34,399 bases of DNA. Source: a virus. The notes below the pieces were generated by a model, which did not search any database, was not told the origin of the DNA, and saw nothing but the letters and a program-made list of their open reading frames with translations. This document shows positions 24,162 through 31,773 of the stretch, piece after piece (positions within the stretch are counted from its first letter, which is position 1; the number at the start of each line of letters is the position of its first letter). The position numbers and the translations under genes are program-made. The DNA lies in the IMG/VR virus record IMGVR_UViG_3300034082_002529, positions 1 through 34,399 of that record; one strand, written 5' to 3'.

Positions 24162-24659
24162 ATGACACCCATCACATACAAATATACCTCGACAAAAGAA
24201 TATCACGACGCATTTCCATGCGCCTACAGACAGTGGAGGGCAGACAGCCACTGTAATTTAATTCATGGATACTCGTTCAGTATGAAGTTTTACTTTGGCA
24301 CCAACGATCTGGATGTTCGAAACTGGGCCGCTGATTATGGTGGTCTCAAAGAACTAAAGAAAACGCTAGAAGACCAATTTGACCATACACTGATTGTTGC
24401 GGCAGATGATCCCGAGATGGAAACCTACAACTTGTTGGTAGAGAAAAAAATGGCCAAAGTAGTTGTGTTACCTCGGCTGGGCTGTGAAGGACTATCCGAT
24501 ATGCTGTACAAGTATGTTAATGGTGTTTACATTCCAGAGATGTGGGGGCCTGGTGAAGCGGCTCGTCTTTGGTGCTATCGCGTAGAAGTGCGTGAGACAC
24601 AAAGCAACATGGCCTTCCGTGAAGGTCATCGTGAATGGAATGAGGACTTGTTTGCGTGA
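24162..24659 (+). CDS. queD: QueD-like 6-carboxytetrahydropterin synthase, unusual zinc site
   Basis: 165 residues from ATG 24162, set by AGGAG (24149-24153). It aligns with QueD: FPCAY22RQW stands for FEAAHRLP, C31NLIH35GY37SF for CGRLHGHSF, FDHTLIVAADDPE for the Asp-His dyad region, CEGLSDML for PTSE, and VRETQ for VKET. The catalytic Cys31 and the Asp-His remain, but two of three zinc His are Tyr (Y22, Y37). QueD turns dihydroneopterin triphosphate into CPH4, the QueE substrate. The altered site may be a subfamily trait, with nearby His15 or His30 taking over. The gene begins a coupled unit with the flavoprotein (GTGA overlap) and a radical SAM gene. Confidence 0.78.
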   Translation: MTPITYKYTSTKEYHDAFPCAYRQWRADSHCNLIHGYSFSMKFYFGTNDLDVRNWAADYGGLKELKKTLEDQFDHTLIVAADDPEMETYNLLVEKKMAKVVVLPRLGCEGLSDMLYKYVNGVYIPEMWGPGEAARLWCYRVEVRETQSNMAFREGHREWNEDLFA

Positions 24660-25834
24660 AGAAACGTGTAGCAGTCATTGGAGCCGGCATTGCCGGTATT
24701 ACCACAGCCTACTACCTTGCCCGTGAAGGATATAGCGTTGCTGTCTACGAGCAGGAACGCTATCCTGCCATGCGCACTAGCTTTGCTAATGGTGGGCAAG
24801 TCTCTGTTAGCAACAGCGAAGTTTGGACAACATGGAGCAATGTTAAAAAAGGCGTTAAGTGGATGTTCAAGAAGGATGCTCCATTACTAATACGTCCACG
24901 TCTTGATTGGGCACAATGGAAGTGGTTGGCAAAGTTTCTTTATTACACCGCCACCGGGGCTTACAAAAAGAACACCGAAACAACTATCAAGTTAGGGTTA
25001 GAGTCCCGCAAATTGTACAAAGAGATTCTCAAGGACGAAAACATTGACTTTGATTATAGTCCGTCAGGTATCTTACATTTCTACAAAGATGAACAGTATT
25101 TTGATACTGCCAAACAATCAAAAACAATTTACAAGGACAATGGTGTAGAGTGGGATATTTTAACATCAACTCAAACACTTAGTTTAGATCCGGCGCTGTT
25201 TCGATTAGATAATATTTTAGGTGGGGTATGGACTAAATCTGACTTTGTGGGAGACATACACAAATTCTGCTATGAAATGGAACAGATACTTAAAGAGAAA
25301 TACAGTGTTGAGTTTCACTACGGTTGGCAAATCAAACACATTGAAGATGTTTCATATTATGATGCAGTGGTTGTGGCCAATGGAGTTGGTTCCGAAAAGT
25401 TAGCAAATAGTATAGGTGACAGTCTAGGTATCTATCCTGTCAAAGGTTACAGCATCACAATCAATGACGTTGATCCCAAGTATTTGCCCAAGGTAAGTTT
25501 GTTAGATGATCAAGCAAAGATTGTTACTGCAACTTTAGGTAATAGATTACGTGTCGCAGGCACTGCAGAACTTGCAGGAGAAAATTACGATATTAGACGT
25601 GATCGAATTCAACCATTATTAGATTGGGTACACACTAATTTTCCTGATATCAACACACACGACTACACACAATGGGCATGTTTGCGCCCAATGACGCCAA
25701 ATATGTTGCCGGTTGTTCAGCAAAGCAACAAAAATCCAAAGGTGTTTTATCACGCAGGACACGGGCACTTGGGTTGGACTCTATGTCCTGCAACTGCAAA
25801 ACAAGTAGTAGAGCTGATTAACAATGACTTATAA
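24656..25834 (+). CDS. DadA-like FAD-dependent D-amino acid dehydrogenase/oxidase
   Basis: 392 residues from a GTG start overlapping queD's stop (GTGA). The FAD motif is VIGAGIAGITTAYYLAREG, with an acidic Glu at the strand end (VYEQERYPAMRTSFANGGQVSVSNSE), a DadA-family pattern. Late motifs GYSITIN, LRVAGTAELAG, LRPMTPNMLPVV and HAGHGHLGWTLCPATAKQV match the family. It is shorter than DadA of bacteria (about 430). The family deaminates D-amino acids or oxidises glycine-like amines. In a phage it might act on host metabolites, or on an amino-group-bearing modification of the 7-deazaguanine base made by queD and its partners; the second idea is inference from coupling. Confidence 0.83.
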   Translation: MKKRVAVIGAGIAGITTAYYLAREGYSVAVYEQERYPAMRTSFANGGQVSVSNSEVWTTWSNVKKGVKWMFKKDAPLLIRPRLDWAQWKWLAKFLYYTATGAYKKNTETTIKLGLESRKLYKEILKDENIDFDYSPSGILHFYKDEQYFDTAKQSKTIYKDNGVEWDILTSTQTLSLDPALFRLDNILGGVWTKSDFVGDIHKFCYEMEQILKEKYSVEFHYGWQIKHIEDVSYYDAVVVANGVGSEKLANSIGDSLGIYPVKGYSITINDVDPKYLPKVSLLDDQAKIVTATLGNRLRVAGTAELAGENYDIRRDRIQPLLDWVHTNFPDINTHDYTQWACLRPMTPNMLPVVQQSNKNPKVFYHAGHGHLGWTLCPATAKQVVELINNDL

Positions 25835-27752
25835 AATTGCATGGGTCCAGCCAAACTTTCAACAAGGCCCCAAAGAGTTAAATGCTTTTTACCTGCCGTA
25901 CTCGGCTGGGGTGTTGTGGGGGTATGCTATTTCGGATCCATGGATCAAAGACAACTTTGAAGTTGTTGAATGGGTGTGGCGGCGTGATGCAGTCGAGCCC
26001 ATTGCCAAAAGGTTGAGTCAATGTGATGTTGTGGCGTTTAGCACCTATGTTTGGAATCACAATTATAACTATGAACTAGCAAGACAAATCAAACAACTCA
26101 ATCCCGCGGTGCTGATTATTTTTGGTGGACCCGAGCCGGCTGTCACTGACCCAGATATATTTGTAAAAAATCCATTCATGGATTTGGTGGTATGCTATGA
26201 AGGCGAAATCACCATCAAAAGAATTTTACAAGAATTTGAGCGCAAACAATTTGAAACTATACCTGGCTTACTGATAAACCAAAATGGTAAAGCCGTTAGT
26301 ACTGGTTCAGCACAGCGCATTGAAAGTTTGGAACAGCTTCCAAGCCCGTATCTATTGGGTGTGTTTGACAAACTCATGGCCGAACATCCTGACACTATGT
26401 GGCAAGCAACCCTGGAAACAAACAGAGGTTGCCCGTATGCCTGCACATTCTGTGACTGGGGCAGTCTAACTTACAGCAAAGTCAAGAAGTTTGAATTAGA
26501 TCGCGTATTTGAAGAAATAGAATGGTTTGGTAAAAATAATTTTAATTTTATCAGTATAACTGACGCCAACTTTGGTATGTTTGCTGAACGTGATGGCATG
26601 ATCGCCGACAAGATTATCGAATGCCAAGAACGCTACGGTGCTCCAAAAATGTTGTCACTGGCGTGGGCAAAGAATCAACAGAAACAAGTTGTTGACATTG
26701 TCAAACGTCTGCTTGACACTAGGTGGTTCAATCAAGGCCTAACATTATCAGTGCAAACTCTCACCGAAGGTGTGTTGGAAAATATACATCGCAAGAACAT
26801 GGAGATGAATCGTCTTGCTGATATTTTTAAAATGTGCGAGCAACGAAATATTCCAACCTATACTGAACTTATACTAGGACTTCCTGGTGAAAGTCTGCAA
26901 ACGTGGAAAAACAATTTTTACAAATTGTTTGACATGGGCAATCATACTGGTATTGCCATCTTCCAAGCACAGTTGTTGGAAAATGCAGAGATGAATTTAC
27001 TACAACGAAAAATATATAAAATAACCAGTCAGCCTGTGACAGATTATTTTGCCGGTAGCTATAGCAACGAGCATGTTGAAGAAAGCATTGAAATTATAAC
27101 TTCGACCAAAGATTTGTCCTTTGATGAAATGCTTGATGCACATATTTTCTCTTGGTTTATCAACACCTTTCACATCAACGGCACTAGTACACTGTTGAGT
27201 CGATTTGTTAATCGCTATGCTGGAGTTAGTTATCATGATTTCTACGAAGAGCTGTTTGAGTTTATACAGACTGATGCATGGCTGGTGAATGAACAAGAAC
27301 AACTAAAAAAATACTATTACAATTGGATGACACAGGGAAAAATTGATCATCCAGAATTTGAAATAGAGATTCACGGTTGGAATTTGATACATCGTACTGT
27401 GATCAACATGCACATCGAGAAACAATACGATGCGGTGTTTGGGCTACTGTACAATTTTATGAAGAGATACAATTTACCAGATAAATTACTAGACGCATTG
27501 GTTAAGTTGCAACGTAGATATTTTGTAACCTATGACGCTATCAACACTTACCCGGAAGATCTTGTGCTAGACTACAATATTTGGGAGTACCTTACATTTG
27601 GTAGTGATCTTGTACAGACTGAGTCGACCTACAAGTTGGATTTTCTAGAAGATCACGACATTAGTTTTTCCAGATTTTTAGAATTATTTTACTTTGGCCG
27701 ACGACGAAATTACGGCAAAGCCACAGTGGAATGCCGGTCTACTCAACAGTGA
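25824..27752 (+). CDS. B12-binding-type radical SAM protein
   Basis: 642 residues, overlapping the flavoprotein gene by 11 bases. Residues 1-150 form a Rossmann-like B12-binding domain (VVAFSTYVWNHNYN, LIIFGGPEPAV, VVCYEGEITIKRIL) without the DxHxxG cobalamin motif. The radical SAM barrel begins with TNRGCPYACTFCDWG (C203-x3-C207-x2-C210), then FNFISITDANFGMF, GLTLSVQTLTEGVL, and TELILGLPGESLQTW. The last 250 residues are helical and unlike a common domain. Related enzymes do methylations, ring changes and C-C bond formation. It is placed in one unit with queD, making it a candidate base-tailoring enzyme. Confidence 0.83.
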   Translation: MTYKIAWVQPNFQQGPKELNAFYLPYSAGVLWGYAISDPWIKDNFEVVEWVWRRDAVEPIAKRLSQCDVVAFSTYVWNHNYNYELARQIKQLNPAVLIIFGGPEPAVTDPDIFVKNPFMDLVVCYEGEITIKRILQEFERKQFETIPGLLINQNGKAVSTGSAQRIESLEQLPSPYLLGVFDKLMAEHPDTMWQATLETNRGCPYACTFCDWGSLTYSKVKKFELDRVFEEIEWFGKNNFNFISITDANFGMFAERDGMIADKIIECQERYGAPKMLSLAWAKNQQKQVVDIVKRLLDTRWFNQGLTLSVQTLTEGVLENIHRKNMEMNRLADIFKMCEQRNIPTYTELILGLPGESLQTWKNNFYKLFDMGNHTGIAIFQAQLLENAEMNLLQRKIYKITSQPVTDYFAGSYSNEHVEESIEIITSTKDLSFDEMLDAHIFSWFINTFHINGTSTLLSRFVNRYAGVSYHDFYEELFEFIQTDAWLVNEQEQLKKYYYNWMTQGKIDHPEFEIEIHGWNLIHRTVINMHIEKQYDAVFGLLYNFMKRYNLPDKLLDALVKLQRRYFVTYDAINTYPEDLVLDYNIWEYLTFGSDLVQTESTYKLDFLEDHDISFSRFLELFYFGRRRNYGKATVECRSTQQ

Positions 27753-27769
27753 TTTGAACAACAATATTG

Positions 27770-27790
27770 GCAAGATACTTGCAATCTTGC
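27770..27790 (+). promoter_or_regulatory. Dyad with GCAAGA/TCTTGC arms over the -35 box
   Basis: GCAAGAT-acttgca-ATCTTGC, a perfect 7-bp inverted repeat with a 7-base loop that holds most of the -35. The same half-site occurs at the queE promoter (31729-31743). Confidence 0.52.
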
Positions 27791-27807
27791 TGGTACTTTG
27801 TTATAAT
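27779..27807 (+). promoter_or_regulatory. Sigma70-like promoter for the 27830 gene
   Basis: TTGCAA at 27779-27784, a 17-base spacer, TATAAT at 27802-27807 with extended -10 TGT. AGGA at 27822-27825 precedes the ATG at 27830. Confidence 0.78.
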
Positions 27808-27829
27808 ATGTAAAATACCTTAGGATAAC

Positions 27830-28663
27830 ATGAGCGATAAAAACATTTCAATCTTACTGCCCAGCCGGGGCAGAACACAAATGCTCCTGGACAGCATACG
27901 TAGTCTAGTGGATCTTGCCGATGATGCATCGCAAATACAGTTCCTACTAGGTTTTGACAATGACGACACCGAGTCTTCAACTTATTTTATTGAGAACATT
28001 GTGCCAATATTAAACGAGGCCGGTAGTCAATATATTGTGCTGGGGTTCAAGCCCATGGGCTATCAGAACTTGCATCAATACCTAAACAAGATGGGACCGC
28101 ACGCCACTGCTCCTTGGTGGGTGTTTTGGAATGACGATGCTGTGATGCTGGATCAGGGATGGGACACAGTTATTTTATCTCACAAGGATCAATTCTGTAT
28201 TCAAGCATTTGACACCCACACCAAACACCCTTATAGCATTTTCCCCATTGTGCCAAGAGCCTGGTTTGAACAGCTGGGATATCTGAGCACACACCAACTC
28301 AATGATGCTTACATCAGTCAGATTGCTTGGATGCTGGACATCATGGTTCGGATCCCAGTTCGTGTGGAGCATAATAGATTTGATTTGACCGGCAACAACA
28401 ACGATTCTACATTTCAAAATCGAACCATATTTGAAGGCAACCCCAACGACCCCAGAGACTTTAACTATGTCACTCAACGAGATAATAGAATTCAAGATGC
28501 TTACAAACTGTGCAAGTATCTTGAAGATCGCGGATATGACCTAACCTATTGGAAAAATGTCGTTGCTGGTAAACAAGACCCTTGGGAAAAAATGTTGGCG
28601 TCAGATGTCAATGATCACATGCGCCGACTACCCAACGCACAAATGCAATTTAAACCCAACTAA
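27830..28663 (+). CDS. GT2-like glycosyltransferase
   Basis: 277 residues. ISILLPSRGRTQMLLDSIRSL opens like a GT2 nucleotide-sugar transferase, FLLGFDNDDTESS gives the first acidic site and WWVFWNDDAVMLDQGW the DxD-like metal site. The C-terminal part has IPVRVEHNRFDLTGNNNDSTF, with a His as often seen late in GT-A enzymes. Donor and acceptor are unknown. It is far from the sugar operon but could extend the same glycan, or decorate DNA or virion. It has its own promoter. Confidence 0.7.
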   Translation: MSDKNISILLPSRGRTQMLLDSIRSLVDLADDASQIQFLLGFDNDDTESSTYFIENIVPILNEAGSQYIVLGFKPMGYQNLHQYLNKMGPHATAPWWVFWNDDAVMLDQGWDTVILSHKDQFCIQAFDTHTKHPYSIFPIVPRAWFEQLGYLSTHQLNDAYISQIAWMLDIMVRIPVRVEHNRFDLTGNNNDSTFQNRTIFEGNPNDPRDFNYVTQRDNRIQDAYKLCKYLEDRGYDLTYWKNVVAGKQDPWEKMLASDVNDHMRRLPNAQMQFKPN

Positions 28664-28665
28664 TC

Positions 28666-29031
28666 ATGACAAATCCATTTAGAGATCAAGAAAAATTTAT
28701 GCGGGCCTGCGATCAAAATTGTGATGGTCCTCCAGGATCACAATTTGATATGTATTGCGCTTTAATCGAAGAAGAGCATACTGAACTAAAACAAGCATTG
28801 GCCAACAACGACGATGTAGAAGTATTAGACGCACTAATTGACATTTTGGTTGTTACCATCGGTGCTATTCACAGTGCCGGTTGGGATGCCGAAGGTGCTT
28901 GGAAAGAAGTCATGAGTACCAATTTTGCCAAGATTGATCGAGACACAGGCAAGGTACGTAAACGTGAGGACGGTAAGGTACTCAAGCCGGTGGGTTGGGT
29001 TCCTCCTAATTTAGAACCTTTTATAAAATGA
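28666..29031 (+). CDS. MazG-like nucleotide pyrophosphohydrolase
   Basis: 121 residues, helical. The all-alpha NTP pyrophosphatase signature is present as EEEHTELKQA and, 19 residues later, EVLDALIDILVVTIGAI (E-x-x-E ... E-x-x-D type). The C-terminal NFAKIDRDTGKVRKREDGKVLKPVGWVPP is typical of the phage branch of the family. These enzymes cleave (d)NTPs to monophosphates and may alter ppGpp or non-canonical nucleotide pools; here they could also keep dGTP or 7-deazaguanine nucleotides low. It starts two bases after the GT2 stop and overlaps the SGNH gene by 4 bases. Confidence 0.82.
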   Translation: MTNPFRDQEKFMRACDQNCDGPPGSQFDMYCALIEEEHTELKQALANNDDVEVLDALIDILVVTIGAIHSAGWDAEGAWKEVMSTNFAKIDRDTGKVRKREDGKVLKPVGWVPPNLEPFIK

Positions 29032-29723
29032 AAAAAATTGTTTCGTTTGGCGATAGTTTTATATGGGGAACTGAGATTCCCGGAAATCGTAATGGCGAAC
29101 TAGCATGGCCTGCCTTGGTTGCCAAAAACCTCAAAGTTGATTACATCACTTGCTCGGTTCCGGGGTGTGGCAACGAAAATATTGCACAACAAATTTACAG
29201 CTATTTTGCAACTAACAGTCACAAAGATGTACTGGCAGTAATCAATTGGACCTGGGCACTTCGTTGGGATTTTTATATTGTTAATTCAGAGTCCTGGGTA
29301 ACGCTGGGGCCAACATGTGTACCGGTCAAACTAGAAAATCATGTAGGCATAACCGAAGCTGATAGATTAATTTCTCTCTACAAAGACTATGCCGGTAACA
29401 GCACAGTCTGGGATCGTTGGCGTAGTCTTCAAGCCATGTGTGCGGCACAGAGTTTTTTACAACAGCGCGGTATTGTTAATGTACAAACCTACATGGATAA
29501 AACATTGTTTGTCAAGGATTGGCATGCACCTGGATACATTGCAACATTGCAAGATCTTGTGATACAACACTTAGAATCATGGCATGGTATGAATTTCTTA
29601 GAATGGTGTGAGCATAACGGGCACGAAATTACTAAAGATACATGGCATCCATTAATGTCAGCTCATCAGGATGCGGCTGAATTTTGGGGCGAAAGATACA
29701 ATAAACTTTTAAAGGAGACTTAA
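29028..29723 (+). CDS. SGNH/GDSL-type esterase-like protein
   Basis: 231 residues. SFGDSFIWG (Ser10) is block I of GDSL hydrolases, GCGNENIAQQI gives the Gly and Asn of blocks II/III, INWTWALRWDFYI replaces the usual GxND stretch, and DTWHPLMSAHQDAAEFW supplies the Asp-x-x-His dyad near the end. All four signature residues appear placed correctly. Such enzymes remove acyl groups from sugars or peptidoglycan, fitting the glycan genes around it. Its ATG overlaps the MazG stop. Confidence 0.75.
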   Translation: MKKIVSFGDSFIWGTEIPGNRNGELAWPALVAKNLKVDYITCSVPGCGNENIAQQIYSYFATNSHKDVLAVINWTWALRWDFYIVNSESWVTLGPTCVPVKLENHVGITEADRLISLYKDYAGNSTVWDRWRSLQAMCAAQSFLQQRGIVNVQTYMDKTLFVKDWHAPGYIATLQDLVIQHLESWHGMNFLEWCEHNGHEITKDTWHPLMSAHQDAAEFWGERYNKLLKET

Positions 29724-29936
29724 ATGGCAACAGCAAAATCAGTAAACAAGTTCAGCGACAAGCTGACAAAAATCAACGAGTCATATACTATCAATAGATA
29801 TGACAATGGCTTCATGGTAGAAGCTGGTGGACGCAACAAGAAAGGTGACTACGTCAGTGCCAAGATCTTGTGCAACACCTTGGACGAAGTACTGGCTCTA
29901 GTTAAAGAAGCCGGCGAAATGGAATTAGACAACTAA
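29724..29936 (+). CDS. Small conserved phage protein of unknown function
   Basis: 70 residues, starting right after the SGNH stop with a perfect Shine-Dalgarno (AAAGGAGA inside that gene's end). The N-terminal half is basic (KSVNKFSDKLTKINESY), the middle beta-like (NRYDNGFMVEAGGRNKKGDYVSAKILC), and the C-terminus a short acidic helix. I recall close relatives in T4-like marine phages, all unnamed. No motif suggests a function. Confidence 0.72.
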   Translation: MATAKSVNKFSDKLTKINESYTINRYDNGFMVEAGGRNKKGDYVSAKILCNTLDEVLALVKEAGEMELDN

Positions 29937-29946
29937 GGAGAAAATC

Positions 29947-30636
29947 ATGTTTGGAACAACGTATACAGGCGGAATCGCATATCGCAGTGCCAGTGAAATT
30001 AACTCAGCAATGGGTCGTGTGTATGGACACATGAGTCTGGCTGTTATTGTGTCAATGATTGTGAGTTACTTTGTGGGATCTAGTCCAGAGTTGCTACAAT
30101 TCTTTTTTACAGGTGTAATAAAATGGATTGTGATCTTTTCACCACTTGCGGCGATCTTTGGTGTTGCTATGATCCTAGGTAATAATCCTAGTAAAGGCAC
30201 AGCACAACTTTGCCTACATGGTTTTGCGTCCCTAATGGGCTTGAGTTTTGCAATGATCTTTGCGGTGTTTACCATGGGATCGATTGTGTCAGCATTTATG
30301 GGTGCGGCTATACTGTTTGCTGTAATGAGTGGCTATGGCTACTTTACCAAACAGAGTCTTGACAGCATGGGCAAGTTTATGTTTGTGGGTTTGATCGCCA
30401 TCTGTATTGCCAGTATTGTAAACATCTTTATTGGCAGCACCGTGATGCAGATGGTGATCTCCGCACTAGCAATCATCATCTTCCTTGGCCTCACTGCTTA
30501 TGACACGCAAAAGATACGTGAGGAACTCAGTGTAGACGCAAGTGATGTTGCAGAAGTACGTGGTGCATTGACATTGTATATGGACTTTATCAACTTGTTC
30601 TTGAACTTGTTGCAGTTGTTTGGCGATAGGAAGTAA
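29947..30636 (+). CDS. Bax inhibitor-1 / YccA-YbhL family membrane protein
   Basis: 229 residues, about the usual length (220-235). Seven hydrophobic segments can be read: after LAVIVSMIVSYFVG, WIVIFSPLAAIFGVAMIL, LHGFASLMGLSFAMIFAVF, AFMGAAILFAVMSGYGYF, FMFVGLIAICIASIVNIF, VMQMVISALAIIIFLGLTAYDTQKI, and LTLYMDFINLFLNLLQLF. The family signature TAYDTQKIREE is intact. Bacterial YccA is a substrate and inhibitor of the FtsH protease, so a phage copy may protect phage membrane proteins or block FtsH; BI-1 proteins also leak calcium. It has a strong Shine-Dalgarno (AAGGAGA). Confidence 0.9.
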   Translation: MFGTTYTGGIAYRSASEINSAMGRVYGHMSLAVIVSMIVSYFVGSSPELLQFFFTGVIKWIVIFSPLAAIFGVAMILGNNPSKGTAQLCLHGFASLMGLSFAMIFAVFTMGSIVSAFMGAAILFAVMSGYGYFTKQSLDSMGKFMFVGLIAICIASIVNIFIGSTVMQMVISALAIIIFLGLTAYDTQKIREELSVDASDVAEVRGALTLYMDFINLFLNLLQLFGDRK

Positions 30637-30638
30637 TC

Positions 30639-31052
30639 ATGGCAACTTGGACACTCAAAACTCTACACAAAAAAAGTGCTGTTGAAAAGCAGTTCTGGTG
30701 CAAGGACGGCAAAGTAATCATTCGTGAGGAAGGTTATCGCTGGGGCGAATTCTATTGCGAGAGTGATGAACAACCTGTTATCGAACCAGAGGATGGAGAA
30801 TACAATCTCAGCGAAAGCGACTATGATTGGGAACTGTCAAGCCTTGACGATGGATGCTGGGCTGAATGGACATTCCCCGAAGACATGACGGAAGAAGAAC
30901 AAGCAGAGATTGAAACAGCCTGGGATGAAGATTACTTTGATGGCATGGAAGAACTAGGTTGGTCAAACAATGACACAGATTACATCTTGCAAGGACCGCT
31001 GGAGTTGACCGATGAAGAAGGCAATGTAGTATACTCAGGAGAAGAAGAATGA
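30639..31052 (+). CDS. Acidic protein, paralogue of the 31228 protein
   Basis: 137 residues, strongly acidic (long runs such as ESDEQPVIEPEDGEYNLSES and TDEEGNVVYSGEEE). It aligns with the protein at 31228 along most of its length: EGYRWGEFYCES with ETYRWGQGFVEE, WTFPEDMTEEEQAEIETAW with WEFSDDITETEQQEIKESY, and LELTDEEGNVV with FEISLCEEDGTVI. Small acidic phage proteins can mimic DNA to block restriction or repair enzymes, but nothing here proves that. It starts after AGGAAG and overlaps the next gene by 4 bases. Confidence 0.7.
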   Translation: MATWTLKTLHKKSAVEKQFWCKDGKVIIREEGYRWGEFYCESDEQPVIEPEDGEYNLSESDYDWELSSLDDGCWAEWTFPEDMTEEEQAEIETAWDEDYFDGMEELGWSNNDTDYILQGPLELTDEEGNVVYSGEEE

Positions 31053-31231
31053 ACGAGCAAATTAAAGAGCTTGCACTGCAAGCAGGTGGTAGTCATTATC
31101 CAGACGTGGGTGGCAAAACTCTAGAAAAGTTTGCCGAGTTGATTGTTCTTAAATGTGCCGAGATTGCTGATACTGCGGAACCATTCCTTGCTTCGGATTT
31201 AATTAAACAACATTTCGGAGTTGAAGAATGA
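31049..31231 (+). CDS. Small conserved phage protein between the two acidic proteins
   Basis: 60 residues, helical. The layout NEQIKELALQAGG, then LEKFAELIVLKCAEIAD, ending in IKQHFGVEE is one I know from many phage genomes as a short unknown. It overlaps both acidic neighbours by 4 bases (ATGA), so all three are translated together. Confidence 0.75.
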   Translation: MNEQIKELALQAGGSHYPDVGGKTLEKFAELIVLKCAEIADTAEPFLASDLIKQHFGVEE

Positions 31232-31728
31232 CTGTATACGTAATCAAACCTCTGGAAAAGAAAAGTGTTCAATGGGTGGTAGAAATGTTTCGCCAAAACG
31301 ACAATGATACTGTCAGTTGGTTTACTATGCGTGAAACATATCGATGGGGACAAGGATTTGTTGAAGAGGATCTAGATTGCAATCTGCCCTGGAAAGAGGA
31401 CGACATTGCTTATGCTCGAACCGATTGCGGCTGGGGTGCTGAATTTGACGACAGTATAGGAATCGAGTGGGAATTTAGTGATGATATCACTGAAACAGAG
31501 CAACAAGAGATCAAAGAATCCTACCACGAAGGTGGCGCCGCCTGGTTATTTGATGGCGAACACGAATGGGGTGTCGAGGATGATCAGGTTGTGATATATG
31601 CACCTTTTGAGATTAGTCTGTGTGAAGAAGATGGCACAGTGATCAAAAAAAAGGTAAAACTAAAATCTCGCCCAAAGCCTGGCGCAGGTGTAAACAGCAC
31701 TAATTGGCCATTCCCAGATAAAAATTGA
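31228..31728 (+). CDS. Acidic protein, paralogue of the 30639 protein
   Basis: 166 residues, acidic, with the shared core YRWG...FVEEDLD, IEWEFSDDITETEQQEIKESYHEGG and EEDGTVI seen in the 30639 protein. It adds a basic C-terminal tail (KKKVKLKSRPKPGAGV) absent from the shorter paralogue. Aromatic residues dot the acidic surface (WGAEFDDSIGIEW). Function unknown. Starts by ATGA overlap; its stop lies just before the dyad of the queE promoter. Confidence 0.7.
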   Translation: MTVYVIKPLEKKSVQWVVEMFRQNDNDTVSWFTMRETYRWGQGFVEEDLDCNLPWKEDDIAYARTDCGWGAEFDDSIGIEWEFSDDITETEQQEIKESYHEGGAAWLFDGEHEWGVEDDQVVIYAPFEISLCEEDGTVIKKKVKLKSRPKPGAGVNSTNWPFPDKN

Positions 31729-31743
31729 GCAAGAAACTCTTGC
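31729..31743 (+). promoter_or_regulatory. Dyad with GCAAGA/TCTTGC arms before queE
   Basis: GCAAGA-aac-TCTTGC, a perfect 6-bp inverted repeat whose right arm supplies the start of the -35 hexamer. It starts one base after the upstream stop. It shares its half-site with 27770-27790. Confidence 0.52.
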
Positions 31744-31768
31744 ATATATCAACACATTCTGTTACAAT
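31740..31768 (+). promoter_or_regulatory. Sigma70-like promoter for queE, leaderless candidate
   Basis: TTGCAT at 31740-31745, a 17-base spacer, TACAAT at 31763-31768 with extended -10 TGT. Transcription would begin near 31774-31777, at the ATG itself (31774), and no Shine-Dalgarno precedes it. Confidence 0.62.
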
Positions 31769-31773
31769 ATACT

